Below the pieces are notes generated by a model. That model ran no database searches. It had not been told where the DNA came from and saw only the letters and a list, made by a program, of their open reading frames with translations. The position numbers and the translations under genes were made by a program. Source: Parelaphostrongylus tenuis (lineage: Eukaryota; Nematoda; Chromadorea; Rhabditida; Metastrongylidae). From it: a stretch of 64,000 nucleotides of DNA. Below, piece by piece: positions 44,678-57,034 of this stretch (its first letter is position 1; each line of letters starts with the position of its first letter). The stretch covers positions 21,491 through 85,490 of the forward strand of contig JAHQIW010000964.1 in assembly GCA_019055375.1 (NCBI GenBank), read 5' to 3'.

Positions 44678-45269
44678 TAGACCTATGGCTCAAAATATGT
44701 CATATCCTTATCAAATGAATACTTTTTGAAAAAAAAAACCGATTGAATTGTCGATAAACGAAACCGAATTGAGCATTAGGAGGGAGTGGCCGTGGTGTGA
44801 CGAAACCACGAAATTGACTCAGCTTGCCGGTCGGAGCCCATGATGGCTCTACGGTTTGTTGTAACGCTGAAAATGTGGAGTTCTTGAAATTACTTCCAGA
44901 ACATTTCACCGTTTATGCTGTTTTCATGCTAATAAAATCGTTCTTACTAGGTTTACTTTCTTCTACGTTTTCATAATCAGAATCTAGCAATTCGTTTCGG
45001 AAACTATTCGTCATTACTTCATTTCATTTCGAAAAATCTGTTACAAATTTAGACCCTATCTCAAAAATTGACGAGAATATGATGAAGACGTAATGAATTC
45101 AGTCATACTATCATGCAATAACAATAAAGCATGGTTTTTTACTGATAAACCTCGGAATGGCTCACTTCCAGTTAACACTTCTTAATTGATGTTCAAATTA
45201 TATTAAATAAGAAACTCAGACTACTTCAAATTTTTTATAGCGAGGCCTGAAAAATACTCGACTGAATAG

Positions 45270-45560
45270 CAATATCTACATCCTCAAAAATAGCCGTAAG
45301 CCAACGACTGAAAAAATTAGGTGAAACTACATCTTCATGTGTCATGTTTCTCCGTTCCTACTATTAGTAGAGGTGACTAATACTAGGACTAGTGGACTAA
45401 TGGGTGCTGGCTCTGATGAGACGGGCGAAACCGCCGAAAACTACGTGTACCACTGACATATCAACCTCGAAAAGGCCTAAATTATTTTCTCAGACTATAT
45501 TGAATGCTCATAGGAGGGTCCAAAAAACAGTCGAAAGGTTCAGCTACGATTTGATTAAAT
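45270..45560 (+). mobile_element. ancient relative of the array monomer
   Basis: It keeps the order ATAGCCGTAAGCCAACGACTG, then ATTAGGTGAAACTACATC (array: GTCAGGTAAAACCATCATC), then GGTGCTGGCTCTGATGAG...GAAA at 45402-45455, then CAGTCGAAAGG. The ribozyme keeps CUGAUGA and GAAA, but stem I no longer pairs. Confidence 0.45.
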
Positions 45561-47320
45561 GCAAAGTCCAATTAATGTAACATATTGATCATCTTTCTAG
45601 CCGTTTTCGACACAATCAAAAGAACGATGAGAGTTTTACTTCGCTTTAATTCAAATCATCCAAAGTCGTTAAGGGAAGTGAACAAACATACATTGCTACA
45701 GTCACACTTTGGTTGGCAGTCTTCGATGAAAACGACTTTCATTAGGCCTTAAAAACTGTCCACAGAAAACATTATCCATTATTTTGTGCAAATTTCCTAC
45801 TTTGCAGCAATAATTGCAACTTTGGCAAAACTCGAGCTTATCGATTGTCAACGGGCTTGGTTTGAATTTTTAAGTAATAATCTCAAATAAAATAAAATTG
45901 ACAAATGCAATGCAGCAGAATCCTCACGAGGCGAAGTAAGGCTAGTAGCTTGCTCTGCGAATTTCAGTTCAGTATTATGGTACCTTTGAATCTGTTGCTA
46001 TAATGAAATGATCACAATGCTGGTCACAGCTCTGACCAGCCTGAACCGTCTGCTGTGTCAGGATAACAAGAAAGAAAGAAACGATAATTCAGCAACGAAA
46101 ACTTGCGCCAATTAACCGCTGTTTAGGCATTCAATGTTTGTGAAAGATTTTTCAACTTTACAGAACGTCAGCCGATTGCTAGATTCGATTTCGTTGATTA
46201 TTGGATTTGATAGACTCTTATCCGATTCTATCAGTAGTAGAACTTTGCTTTGATTGCTGGCAGAAAACGGATGTCAAATAAGACGAGTACAAAATTCTTC
46301 AAAGCAATAGATTTCCAGAAATAAAAAGCTGGATTGACTAATTATGCCGATGAGTCTTTGCGTGTGAAGAGCTAGGAACACCGCAGTGCGACAATATCAC
46401 ATTTATCCAAGCAGACTTAATCTCGTCAACGCAGATAAATGACCACAGACCCTCAGAAGTCAGTCCATTGGTAAAATCTAAATCACCACCTTTACATCTT
46501 TGGAGATAACGGATCACAGCGAAACAACTAAATATTTAGGACTTTATCTTATTTTTGGACCAACCACTATATGAGTATATACCGTAATCACATCACAGCT
46601 AATTGAATTAGATCCAATCTGTAATTTTCTGTATGAGATTGTTCAATTAAATACATGATTTTCAAGAACGACTATCTATTACTCGGCATTCTTTAGTAAT
46701 TCTATTTTCTTCAGTACGGTACGTCAGCTTCCAGAATAACTTGTTTCATAGAACTCGTGTTTAGCCTAATAAGATAATACTGAATGCACGATTGATTGCT
46801 ACTTAGTTTGAGATACATGAATCGTTCGAATCTAATTTGAATATATCATAGTATGCGTTACTTCACAATAAAGGTGCAGACTCACAACACAACTCTTCTA
46901 ATCTAATCCAGCATGCAAGGCTAGCTCAAATCTGAGCGGTGGTGGAAGCTGTAACTATCAGCGAAGAACTATCTCAAGCAAGTAGCAATCACTTGGGTGA
47001 ATGTTAAGAAAAGGCAACTATTTTGACGTGCAGAATTCATAAAACAGTAGGAAAATAAGAAAGAAAACTTCTATAGATCGTACTGGGAATGATAAACTTG
47101 TACTGAAACAGATGGTGATTCAAACCTCCGACAATGGACCTACGACAAAGGAGACGAAGCGCCCCCCTCACTCAAAGGAATTTTGATAAAGATGACACAT
47201 TGTGGACCAACTTCAATAATTTTCCGTACCACATGACGCTAATATCTCTTTCTAAAACTCAGAAGACGTGAGACATGCCTGATAATCATTTTTTGAGTCA
47301 TGCATGTAGTCTGATTCAGG
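45560..47320. other. interval without a supported gene
   Basis: AT-rich unique-looking DNA. No splice-bounded frame, tRNA or repeat structure was recognised. Confidence 0.35.
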
Positions 47321-47332
47321 GCAACTTATAGA

Positions 47333-47376
47333 GCCCGATACAAAGGTTTCGGCCCTGAGAGCCTCGTCACTCGGGC
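47333..47376 (-). ncRNA. hammerhead ribozyme relic
   Basis: Stem I GCCCGA/TCGGGC pairs perfectly, stem II GGC/GCC, GAA, H17 = A. The core is GUGACGA, so C3 is lost. Single copy on the minus strand, with monomer-like GAGTTGGCGTCGAC nearby (47430). Confidence 0.5.
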
Positions 47377-48914
47377 AGTATCTTTCGCCTTTAGCCAATC
47401 CTCACCGGATAACCCGACCCCTCTTTGGAGTTGGCGTCGACAGACATGTTATACGTGGGATATCTAGAGTAATGTCATTCTATCATCGCTGATACCCTCA
47501 GTGAGCCAACAGAGGTCGAGTTCATGTGATGAGTTGAGAGTGGTGACCTGACTAACTCGAGCTGTTCAGCAATAGCAGGTTGATAAAATGACTCAGACAT
47601 CGTTAAACTGGCCTCAATAGCCCGAAAAAACTAGCTTGCTGTTGACCTAAGTTGCACATGCGAGATATTGTAACGTTCGGTTGATGGTGATGGGATCTTT
47701 CAATCGTATACTTTGAGCAAAATTTTGCTTAATCAAAGATCTTAAAACTCGCCCGTGGCTGAAATGCACCGATACTGGCTTTTTCGATTAGTTTAGCTAA
47801 GTCGATAGTGCTGCTTCACGTCTAACGGTAGCACAGAATATAAGATGGTTTCAAGAAACCGTGCCACCTAGTCTTATCAAATCATTCGATTAGAAAGCGT
47901 CTATGAATCAAGTTGGGTCCATACACAGCGTGATTTCTAAGATGTAACGAGCTCATACGCATTGTAAATGAGCGCATAATGCTGTCGTTTTGAACCAGCC
48001 CGACTTGCAAATGAAACCGAAGGATTTTATGATCTGTTTTCAGCGACAAGTAGGTGACTGATTCAAGATCATTCATTATCAGTAGGTGATATGATGAAAT
48101 GAAACGAGTTCGATCACTATTTTCTCTTGAAGTGACCACCACGATCCTGACCCACAAGCCAACAAAACCAAAGTGTAAAACCCTCGAAAAGTTTTTCATG
48201 AATTTCAGAAATCCAAAATGAACAGTAAAGACGAATGCACCGCTATCACACATAGCCTAGCTCCTTTCTTTTAGGGTTTATTTTTCATCTGGGTGGTTTC
48301 ACTCGTTGTACGACGAAAGCAACTTATGTAGTCTTCCAGCTTGAAAAACGTTGAGCAACTTCCTACAAAGTGTCGTTAATTTTTATGATAGCTCTCCATT
48401 AGCGGGATGATGGTATTATAATTATTTACTTGTAATACAATAAGTGCAGTGTCTCAGAAGACAAAATGATAAGCAAGAAGCCGGTTCGATGGCCTCTCAA
48501 AACATTCTTGTAAATCAGTCAACTAAACGCAGGAAACTCGTCTTGATGAGCATTCTACGACAGTCATAAGAAACAGAAATTGTCAAGCAAGAGTCGAATA
48601 AACACGTGTAATGTCCAAGGACCTGTGTGGAGAATGAATGTAACAAACCAATAGACTGCAAGAGGTGACAGGATCCGCTCAGAAATCGTGATGGCGAATC
48701 GGATACAGTAAAAAAAAAAGTGATTCAAAACGATAAAACAATATAGCTTTTCATCACTACTATGGACAGCGTTATAAAATATGTTCAGGCTCAAAGGAAT
48801 GTGATGCCGGTGAGATATTAGCTCTTGATCACGACAACAGCAGCAACTGAGAGCAGTCTCGAGTCAGTTTAGCAAGGGCATTTCGCAACAGCATAACGTC
48901 TACATATAGGAATA

Positions 48915-49136
48915 GTGCCAAGACGAAAGGTCAACAAACGCAGTAACAAAGCCGTAGAAGGAAAAAGAGAGTTAGCAGGAAATTTGGTAAGGAAGAGGAG
49001 GAAGGAAAAGAGGAATCGCTTTGAAGCGTTGAAAGAAAGGTGTCGCCCTCATGGGACGAACGAGTTACGAAAACTTCTCAAAAGAGAAGTGGTTTCACGA
49101 ATGAGAAATTTGCTTCAGCTAGAGATGAATAGGTAG
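48915..49136 (+). other. unassigned very basic open frame
   Basis: About 73 codons rich in Lys and Arg (VNKRSNKAVEGKRELAGN..., LRKLLKREVVSRMRNLLQ). It lacks an ATG at its start and clear splice borders. It could be an exon of a nuclear protein or chance. Confidence 0.2.
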
Positions 49137-49389
49137 TACGATGGAGAAAGATATTCCTCGGAAGTTTCATAGGAAAATCAATTTAGCAACTCTTCAAGAG
49201 AATCTGTAATCTCATTTGCATGTATGTTCAGGAAGGCGAATGGCTACAATCAGTTTGCACACCTTTGTTTGGATTCAATGAGTTTAACGGCGATTTGTGT
49301 TTCTCGGATGATTCCCGTTGACGAATTATTGATGATAGCATCGATAAGGTTTGGATAAGGTTTGAATATGGCTGAGAGGAATTAGATTA

Positions 49390-49510
49390 GAGTGCCTCCG
49401 TGGCTTAGTAGATAACATGTAAACTGCCGGAAGGGGCAAGAGCGAAATTGGAGCCCGCTGACTGAATATAGCTCGTACCTTATGTGCGCATCCCACATCG
49501 CACTCTACTA
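49390..49510 (+). repeat. tRNA-like (SINE-type) segment
   Basis: CCTCCGTGGCTTAGTAGATAA gives an A-box context, and GCGAAATTGGAGCCCGC sits at the B-box position but is degraded. The tail CGCATCCCACATCGCACTCTA parallels the tails of other copies. Confidence 0.4.
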
Positions 49511-49831
49511 TGAAGAAGAAACTACTAATAGATAGAAGTTAGAGCATTGTGATCTTCACTAGGTATATATGTTTGTTGTTTTTGGTCGGATAAGATATTG
49601 ACTCTACGTTGATAGCGGAAAAGTTAAACGTAAAACGGTTGTATATGAAAAGTTTTCATGTAAATTGCAACGATCGCACTTACAATTTATCGGTTCAAGC
49701 AGCTTATATCATATCTCGTCAAACCGTTCGTTACGAGTGTTTTCTTAAAACCGCGCTCAAATTTCAATATCCTTGACAATTTTTTTTTTGCCCAACTTAT
49801 CATATGGCCCCTTTTATGGGCAACTTATAGA

Positions 49832-49933
49832 GCCCAATGCACTTGTTTCGCCCTCGACAGCCTCGTGTAAAGCTAAAACGATGGATACAGCCCAAGTTAA
49901 GAGGCTGTCAAGGCCGAAACACGTGTATTGGGC
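49832..49933. mobile_element. small decayed inverted pair of hammerhead segments
   Basis: Minus copy 49832-49865 (AGCCCAATGC...TTTCGCCC, core lost) and plus copy 49890-49933: stem I GCCCAA/TTGGGC is perfect, stem II GGCT/AGGCC, GAA, stem III ACACGTGT, H17 = A, but the core is GUUAAGA. The same minus-then-plus order as the intact elements. Confidence 0.5.
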
Positions 49934-49939
49934 TCTATG

Positions 49940-51840
49940 AATCCATAATAAATTGACTTAAATAAAAATGGATTTTAGTTCATCAGTCAAGACTTCCTTT
50001 TCAAGTCAACAAAAGTTTTGTTTTTCTTCTCTTCTTGAAGGATTCTGTGGCAAAACTAAGACATTTGAAGCTTAAATGGGAGCGATTTATGCTACAGCAG
50101 TAGAATACCGTTGAGAATCGCCTTCTAATTTCGATTACTGTCAGCGAGAAGAAGAAAACGAATGAAAAAAGTGCTGGGGCCTGCACCACTCGTGATAACG
50201 GACCGTCAAAGTATCCAAATAAGTAGGTATCCTTTACAGAGATGATTAGACGTAGATGGGGATAACTACTAAAGAAGACTTTCCATACGATTCGTGTAAA
50301 GTTCAATAGTTGTTCCATTCGCTATCAGAATATCATCAATTATTGCAATAACTGATGCCGAATCTTGAGGATCTACATGAGATACATAACATTCCGTTTT
50401 GTATCGTATGTGTGCAATAAAGGGGGTCTTTTTCTCAAATGTATGACACGACATTTCTCTATCAAAGTCGTCCGTGCCAATTAGCGAAAACAACATTGCA
50501 AGCTATCGAAATCAGAACGGCTGTGGATCAAACACAATGGTAGGAGAAAAAAGTGATATCAGATTTCATCTAGGATCGTAGGAACTGCAGAAATCCTTCA
50601 GTAAACGAGAACTTTTCGTTTCAAAATAGAAGATGAATAGCTGAAAATCGTGACTACTGTAAAAGGAGTGGTGACGGCTCGGGCAAGTATGAATATGTTC
50701 CTATCAAATTAGTAAAGGAACTCAATTCGATTATGCAGTTGTTTAAAGTATGGGTATTGATGATTATGGAAAATAGTAGAATTACATGACAAGCGAATTC
50801 TACAGAGGATTAACCAGTATTTGAGTCGATAACTAAAAGTTTTCGCGGCAAGTGAGATGTAGGAAAGTAAAGTATTAGACGATGTACGGGCTGAATCCGA
50901 GTTAGTACACTTCCTAAAAAGTTCAAAAAGAAAAGAGAATAAATTCTGCAATCAACGATAGAGAAGTGGAGCACAATCTGCCACTAAACTCTTAGATTCA
51001 ATAGGACTGATAATAACTATGAGTGGACTACTGTAGGCCTTGCTTCCATAAGTTCTACTTCTTTTATATTTTCTTTATGATTGGTTTGCGTGATCATCTC
51101 TTGATAGTCCATCTATCCCGTCATCGTAACAGTGTAATAGAAATAAACTACGTCTCACAGATAATCACCTCCCAGCACGATCATCAGAGAAAGAAGAAAT
51201 TTTTGTACCATCAAAAGATTTCATTAAAAATAAGTTATTTGTAGTGGGGATTTGTACAGCTAAAATTATGTTCTTAGTGGGAAGATGTGAAATGGGATTC
51301 TAGTAGACAATATGCGCAATGACCTCCTCGGAAAATGACAAGAGATTCTTTCTAACCGACCTTAGATCTTTCAATTTCTGATTATATTCCTAGGAGACCT
51401 AAAAATTAAGTCATTGCCGAATTTGTAGATCGTTGAGAAATCATTAAAATAATGTTTCAATGATTTTTTGAGATGATCAATCCAAGAAACGCAGTATCGT
51501 GCTCTGACATTCAAAACATAGTGACCAGATAGTCTAGAAAAGCAAACATAAAATGTGAAACATCGTACCCTCAAATCCAGATTTCCAATAAAATGCCTCC
51601 TGAGACTAATCTCCAAACAAGGTGATAAAAGAAAGAAAGAGTGACGTGATTGTGCATCAGAGACGTAATTTGTTCAAAAGAGTTTTAACGTGCTTTAAAA
51701 AAATATGAAAAAGCGAAGGAGTTTGAACGGCCTATGAGAAAACATTGGCTATTTGAACTGATATGGATTTAGTAGTTATGAAGTGGTGAGATGTTGTAAA
51801 AAAACTTACTTTTTAACGGATTTAGTAAACCTACTAGTAG
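49940..51840. other. interval without a supported gene
   Basis: AT-rich. Several short frames on both strands without splice borders or motifs. Nothing supported. Confidence 0.35.
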
Positions 51841-51849
51841 AACATAATA

Positions 51850-52080
51850 GTGGGGCGTTAACCGTCCCATGGGGGATTAGGTTAAGGTGGCGTATCTGTG
51901 TGTGGGTGTCTGTCAGAAGTGGTTGACGGGGAATGGTGGGTGGGGGTGATGATGAGGCTAAAAGAGATCGGCCGTATGGAGCAGTGCGTTTTGCGCGCTA
52001 AAGGCGAATAGGGTCAGTGGACAACAGTGTCATTGCCCCGCCCGAGGGCTTGTTCACTGTCATTGATGCGATACTCCTAC
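51850..52080. other. G-rich block
   Basis: Compositionally different from its surroundings: runs such as GGGGAATGGTGGGTGGGGGT (51930) and later CCCCGCCCGAGGG. No coding frame. Possibly part of a repeat; the G runs could form quadruplexes. Confidence 0.3.
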
Positions 52081-52089
52081 TCGTTTCTC

Positions 52090-53680
52090 CAGAAGAACAT
52101 CACTACGATGTGTATGCTGTGCTATGTTATTCGGCGCACTTTTCCCTCAACGATATAAATATCATTGAAGCTCTTTTTTAGAGTCTCGGAGGCACTCAAG
52201 GTGGTTTATACATACTAGAATCTCTCACGGTGCTTTGCAAAAATAAGAAAACATATCAACACTGGTCTTTTTTGGCCTCTTCAAACATGTTCTGATTTTT
52301 GAAAAGCTAGCTTCAGATGGAGGATCTGGAGTTAATGTGGCCTACACATAACTCAGAAACGGCAACAACACTTATCTCGAGGTTCAAGCAATGAACTCCG
52401 TGTCTTTGTTGCTTTGGAACCACTTCAACAATTTCTGTACTAGCAACTTTCTCCTTTACACTGATAGTACTACTGACAATCATTCCATGGCTAGGTAAAT
52501 TACGATAAATCTGGATCGATCAATAGTCGTTGGTAGTTTATCCGATCAAAAGTAATACAAACGGTCACAGATACTTATCAAAATATTAGCCTTTTGCCTT
52601 TCACATTTATTTGTTTTCCTGCCACTGCTGCCTAAGCGATTACACATCGTTTTATTGCTTAATTCGGCTTATCTGTGAGCTCATGAACTAATTTCAGTGC
52701 ATTTGTGTGGCAGAAAATGATACAGCTTTTTAGCCTCAAACAGAATAATCTAGCACAAATCACAAATTATAGATTGGTAATGAATTGATTAGAAGCTATC
52801 AATAATTGCTAATCAGGTCAAACTTTTCTATGAGACTCTCTAACTCAGAATATTACAAATTACTTACGTTTTTCCGCACATTTCGTCTTATATGACACAG
52901 CAGCGATTAGCGGTTGAAAAGGTGGACTTTTGTTCAGATGGACGAGGCAAGTGCACGACGTCTACGACGCCCGTTCATCCGTTAAACATTCACAAATTCA
53001 TCTTTTCCTTTAATATCTTAATATCCTTGAAAATTTGAATTCTAGGCAAATTTAAAAATGGAATTACTGCTTGAAGTAGTTATGTTAGGTCTTTCCTTCA
53101 AACCATTCAAGCCCATAAGACCACAAGTATTTCAATTATCGAGTAATCATCGCTAGTTAATGGAATCCCAATGGAGTCGCGATTAGGTCAAGATTCATAA
53201 CATTTGTCTTTTTCAATCAATACAGATTATGTTGGATAGCTTTTTCGTTGGCGGATTTACAAAGTATTCACGATCCTCTCAATAATATTGTCAGCCTCCG
53301 TTCCCAGTAGATTCAACTCTTTCTTAGCTCTTCAGCTAATTGCTTCAAGTACACTTCACAATCGTATGAAGAAATCTTATCGTGAAGTGGAATCGTGCTT
53401 CTTAACCATTACGATTTCATGCCGAAACTTTCGCTTTCATCACAGTGAAAAAGAAAAATGAATTCGAACGAAGTTCAAAACTTTTTCAGGTGATGTAATT
53501 TTACATACAATCCAGATTATTGTCCAACCCTTGTGATTTTTTTCGAGAAGCAGAAGTGCTTGAATTGCAATTCGAAACCCGTTTAGCTACTTCCACTCAA
53601 TACTGATGGCGGTGTAACCCACGCATGGATCGCAGGTGTTGTAGCATGAAAACTTGCTCAATAACGCTTGCACCTACTTC
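52090..53680. other. interval without a supported gene
   Basis: AT-rich. No exon, repeat pair or RNA gene recognised. Confidence 0.3.
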
Positions 53681-53687
53681 ATGATTA

Positions 53688-53812
53688 TATAAATATATAT
53701 GTATACGTGCATATATACATACATATATGCATGCATATACATGTACGTATATATACATATGTGCATATGTAAATGTATGTATATACATACATATGTATGT
53801 ATATATGTAAAA
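53688..53812. repeat. TA/CA-type microsatellite
   Basis: About 125 bp of imperfect ATAC/ATGT repeats (TATATGTATACGTGCATATA...). It produces long apparent frames rich in Tyr, Ile and His on both strands, which are not genes. Confidence 0.85.
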
Positions 53813-54972
53813 ACAATAGTACTGATTAATTTCTTCCTTATTAGGTTTTGAAATAAAAAACTGGAAGTACTCAAGGGTGACATTTTTTTGAAGAAAAAAA
53901 CAAAAAGAAAAGCAGAAACAAATTTAGCTTAGTCGTTTATAAATGCCTTGACGACCAACCAATCACAGCGTGCCTGGTTATCGCATGAAACCAGTATTGA
54001 TAACGGAAATTCTTTTTATTTTATGAGCCACGTCATTACAATTTACCTCACGGATCTCAGCGCTTCTTGCATTTGATTCGTTTCCTCGTATTCATCCTCC
54101 ACGAACGTTCGAGTATTACAAGTTATGTTTTTGCAGATGCATGAGGGTTTCGTCTAAACTATGCTTGTAGAATGACGAAATGGTTGAGACGATTCTCCTT
54201 GCAATCTCGAAGGTAGCCCAGCTACGACGTTACCTCCTGGCGTCGCTGATTGATTGCAAGTGTTGAGGGAGGTGATTGAACTATCAGCTTATCAATCACC
54301 TGCTTCTTGATACACCGCATCACTAATTACCCTCACACCGCTCTCTGTATGCTTTAATAATCAACAGTCAGTTTCGACGAGATCAACTGATTTGTTGAGG
54401 ATAACGCTCTATTCTTCCGTTTATATAATGGGGACAATGTTTGAAAAGACGCGAGACGCTGTGAGTAGATGAGCTCGTAGAGCAATTTAAAGAACTGCTT
54501 GCAGATGAAAGTGCTCGCACCTCCATTTAGGGTTTCTATCTTTTTTTTTCTCTTAACAACTATCCACTTGGGTTATTTCTGTGTGAAATTCCATCATTCA
54601 CCACTGACAATTTACTGATTAAGTTCGAATTTTGAAATAACTAGAAAAACAACGAAGCTTGCCAGAACCATAGATCATGAATATAGAGAAATAATCGCCT
54701 GAAGTATGCTATGCACACTGGATATATAATGTTGGCTTTTCAATAATTTTCAAAGTACGAAAAATCTTTACCGCATGACAACGACCTATAATCGAACCAT
54801 GACACTTCTCACATCTATATCAGCTGCAACTTCATCTTACCCGTATACGCTACGATACGGCGTTTTTCAGAGAAATCAGTCGATGCAGCTGTTTAATGGA
54901 TTGCAAAAGGTTATATCTATCGTGAACGCATTCTGAATATTCGGTAATACCACAGCGTCTTGTCGGAACCCT

Positions 54973-55200
54973 ATGCAGGAGAAGAGCAAACAATTATCAC
55001 TGGAGTGCTCTACGAGAAAGAAACCTCTTTATAAGTCGTTAGAGTCTGAACTGGCGGATCTCTTCTCATCTGTACAACTACTCGATATCAGTCAAACTAT
55101 GCCTGAACTCATACAGTCCTCCTCTCTTCCGTTAGAACATATTATACAGTTTTCTGAATTGCACAATAAATCTTGGAGGCGGTTGCGGACTAGTTACTGA
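54973..55200 (+). other. unassigned open frame, possible 3' exon
   Basis: The frame after CCTATGCAG reads EKSKQLSLECSTRKKPLYKS, then LESELADLFSSVQLLDISQT and ends RRLRTSY at 55200. The composition is protein-like (amphipathic Leu/Ser), and ATGCAG could be an acceptor. No family recognised. Confidence 0.3.
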
Positions 55201-55639
55201 CGTAGTGTGTGAGGAGGGAGTTCAATAACTGCCACGAACTCAAAATTCCACTTCTTTTTAGGCACTCTGATAGCGCTATAATTGGTTTGATATGAAGGGC
55301 AGCTCAAGAATTTTATTTAGGTGTGGGATACTGTTTAACGCGTCGACAGCGATATGAGCTGTTTTTAGCTCGAGCCGCATGCTAGACGTGCGGCCGCGCT
55401 ACGGGGAGTTTTATTATCGGGCGCTTTAATGAAAATATGGGAATTTATTTGATAGTCTGAGGATCTAAGAGGATATTATCGTGGTTTTATAATGAAATAT
55501 TACAAAAGGGACTTCTGTAAAAAGTTTTATGGTTAAGAGAGCGCCCATGTATCAAAAAAAATCATCTATGTTTCAACAAGGAAACCACATTGCTGTGATA
55601 GGTAACGTAGCTGTCATATAACTTTTGCGTCTTTCGTTT

Positions 55640-56110
55640 TCATCTATGTTCTTGTAGCCATTCGATAGCTTGAGAAATACCGATTTTCTCACCAAGTTTG
55701 CTTTGTGAAGAAACTCCAGAGTACGTTCTATTAAGGAAAAGAGCAGAACTTTTTGCAATCAATGTTTGTTTTCTTTATCTTCTCAAGGTGTTTCTTGAAT
55801 TACACAGTAACATGTTCACTCCAAGAAAAGTATCACTACAAATAATTACTGTGATACAAAAGGCTGGGATGTTACAGAAAGACTTCTATAAAGGGTTCTA
55901 TAGTATAGAGACGCCCGCTTATTGAAAAATCTAGTTTCAACGAGAAAACCGCATTTTACGAGAGCATTTCTTCACCTGCCATATCACATTTTTGCTTCTA
56001 ATTTATGGATGCTTTGTAGTTATTTCTTAGCCTGAGAAAATTTCGTTTTGGGAGCAAGCTTGATTTCTAGAAGAACCTTCATATTATGTTAGACTATTAA
56101 AAAAATTTAA
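55640..56110. repeat. R2-like repeat traces
   Basis: TAGCCATTCGATAGCTTGAGAA and similar phrases (ATTTCTTAGCCTGAGAAAATTTCG at 56020) recur from other R2 copies. Strongly diverged. Confidence 0.3.
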
Positions 56111-56992
56111 CGTTTCACTGTCAGAGTTTTTGGTTCAACTTTGCAATGAACTCTTTACTATGATCTAGGCGAACTTTGATTGTAAGCCAATTTTATTGAT
56201 ACGGAAAGATAGTTTGATATCAGAGAAATTTATATAAACGCCTTTTCAAGAGCAACAAGACCTAGTTGGCATGAAAATCTTCACCTTTCATCACAAATTG
56301 AGTGGAGTGCAAACTCATTGTGTGAATTGTACTCCTGTTTCTTTGGCTTCTTTACTAGTACAACTTTCTACTGAGGTTTCAATAATCATTGAATATCTAG
56401 AGAAACAGAGATTCTAGTACTGTGATTGATTTTCAAAAGTACGGCGTATTTACTAGAAAGAAAATTACGTTCGACCCTAACCCATCATATTTGTTTCTCA
56501 AAATAATTAGCCAACATTCTTAGATATCTAGTTATAACATCATAACACGAAAACCAGCTTTTTGTTCACAAAATATTTGACATACCTCTTTCCACAATTC
56601 GTACAACTAACAGCTTGATCGAGAAAAAGTTGGTCCGTGAACTGTACCTACCCATGCGTACACTACTGTTCTTGGTGTTCAGTTGTAAGAAAGGTCATGA
56701 ATGTTTGTAAAACTCTATTGGCCTGTTGCACGTGAGTATTCCGTCACATTCATCACCTGCCCGTCGTTCATCATGGGTTTGAACTCTCAGCGACAGCATT
56801 TCCTTCAGCACACGAACATTAACACCCACCTCCCAAACTACATTGTACGTCGTCTAGACAGCATCTGCGAAGAGTCTATGTTTTTGATAGTGTTACTAGC
56901 TAAGTCACCGATTTCCTCATAGCGCTGCTAGCTTATGAGCGATCGAGCAGAACATTCAAGTCTTCATCCGCAGGCAAAGAAAACTTCTTGCT

Positions 56993-57034
<42 letters not shown>

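Larger units (their letters stand above)
42482..44712. mobile_element. retrozyme-like tandem array with hammerhead ribozymes (element A)
   Basis: One monomer in minus orientation (42482-42735) is followed by a partial plus monomer (42736-42811) and seven plus-strand repeats. The landmark CTCGACTGCCGGTCACC occurs at 42812, 43094, 43377, 43659, 43942, 44224 and 44506, so the period is 282 or 283 bp. Repeats are almost identical; differences cluster in two short spots (around GCAGTCGATAACAG and GCCGTACGCTCG). Each repeat carries a full type I hammerhead. Cleavage at consecutive ribozymes would release six complete monomers: 42978-43259, 43260-43542, 43543-43824, 43825-44107, 44108-44389 and 44390-44671. 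No conserved ORF. Such arrays match retrozymes described in plants and animals; the nematode family itself is an inference. Confidence 0.85.

Noticed and set aside
42482..44712. CRISPR-like or simple satellite interpretation of the array
   Set aside because: There are no short repeats separated by unique spacers; whole 282/283-bp units repeat, and the host is a eukaryote. A plain satellite is possible but does not explain the perfect hammerhead folds and the inverted first unit.
53597..53883. Tyr/His/Ile-rich frames on the minus strand
   Set aside because: Translation of a TA/CA microsatellite.
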